Source of the DNA: Sideroxydans sp. CL21 | GTDB lineage: Bacteria > Pseudomonadota > Gammaproteobacteria > Burkholderiales > Gallionellaceae | Assembly (NCBI RefSeq): GCF_902459525.1 | Contig: NZ_LR699166.1 | Span: forward strand, 1,562,501 to 1,626,500 | Direction: 5' to 3' | Length of the DNA: 64,000 nt | Shown: one piece after another, positions 63,931-64,000 of the stretch | How the letters are laid out: every line of letters begins with the position of its first letter | How positions within the stretch are numbered: position 1 is the stretch's first letter | Translations under genes and position numbers: made by a program | Notes under the pieces: model-generated | What the model saw: the letters and a program-made list of their open reading frames with translations, nothing else | The model's database searches: none | Told to the model about the DNA's origin: nothing

Positions 63931-64000
63931 GGCCTGTTAAGGCGATCTGCTGACTTAACGTCATGCACGACCTGCATTCATCCAGCTCAATACGACTGGC

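Overview
This 64 kb window looks like the chromosome of a betaproteobacterium, most plausibly a Gallionellaceae or related Nitrosomonadales member of the iron-oxidiser type. That placement is an inference. It rests on the retained recJ, prfB and lysS order, the betaproteobacterial style of most proteins, the full cytochrome c maturation genes, and a secretion plus multicopper-oxidase locus of the kind tied to extracellular metal redox chemistry. I could not run a database search.

Layout. (1) 1-3900: end of a cytochrome c maturation operon, ccmF (5' cut by the window edge), ccmG, ccmH, ccmI, closed by a hairpin terminator. (2) 4.0-9.5 kb: a relatively AT-rich island with a DUF1289 protein, a large polytopic GT-C-like membrane protein, a SAM methyltransferase, and a UbiA-type prenyltransferase, HAD phosphatase and small multidrug-resistance-like permease, probably for polyprenyl-phosphate sugar chemistry. 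(3) 10.1-12.1 kb: an HxlR regulator divergent from a quinone reductase and an extradiol-type dioxygenase, with a clear palindrome between them. (4) 12.4-15.4 kb: a periplasmic binding protein paired with a hybrid histidine kinase. (5) 15.4-17.5 kb: a DUF3365 haem protein, two tandem-related DUF2892 membrane proteins and a Crp/Fnr regulator, with a perfect CRP-type site. (6) 17.5-28.4 kb, minus strand: recJ, an MgtC/DUF4010 membrane protein, prfB with its programmed frameshift, a three-gene SMC/condensin (Mks/Jet-like) module, lysS. (7) 28.5-30.7 kb: lysC, tRNA-Ser(GCT), a retropepsin-like protein. (8) 31-45.5 kb: two sensor kinases and two NarL-type regulators bracketing an atypical type II secretion system with PilN/O/P-like inner-membrane parts and a secretin that carries a C-terminal cohesin domain. 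(9) 45.6-63.9 kb: a SCO1 copper chaperone, two multicopper-oxidase-like proteins with complementary copper motifs, a 2880-residue multidomain secreted protein, and a run of small exported proteins ending in a cytochrome c fused to a periplasmic-binding domain.

The most interesting unit is 31-64 kb. The secretion genes lie directly upstream of the copper proteins, an arrangement reminiscent of the Geobacter sulfurreducens OxpG secretion system and its exported multicopper protein OmpB. The reading offered here is that sensor kinases control a dedicated secretion machine that exports giant copper proteins to the cell surface, with SCO1 supplying copper and the ccm genes supplying haem attachment for the c-type cytochromes. 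The copper motifs that one normal oxidase would carry are divided between two adjacent genes, which may form a heteromeric enzyme.
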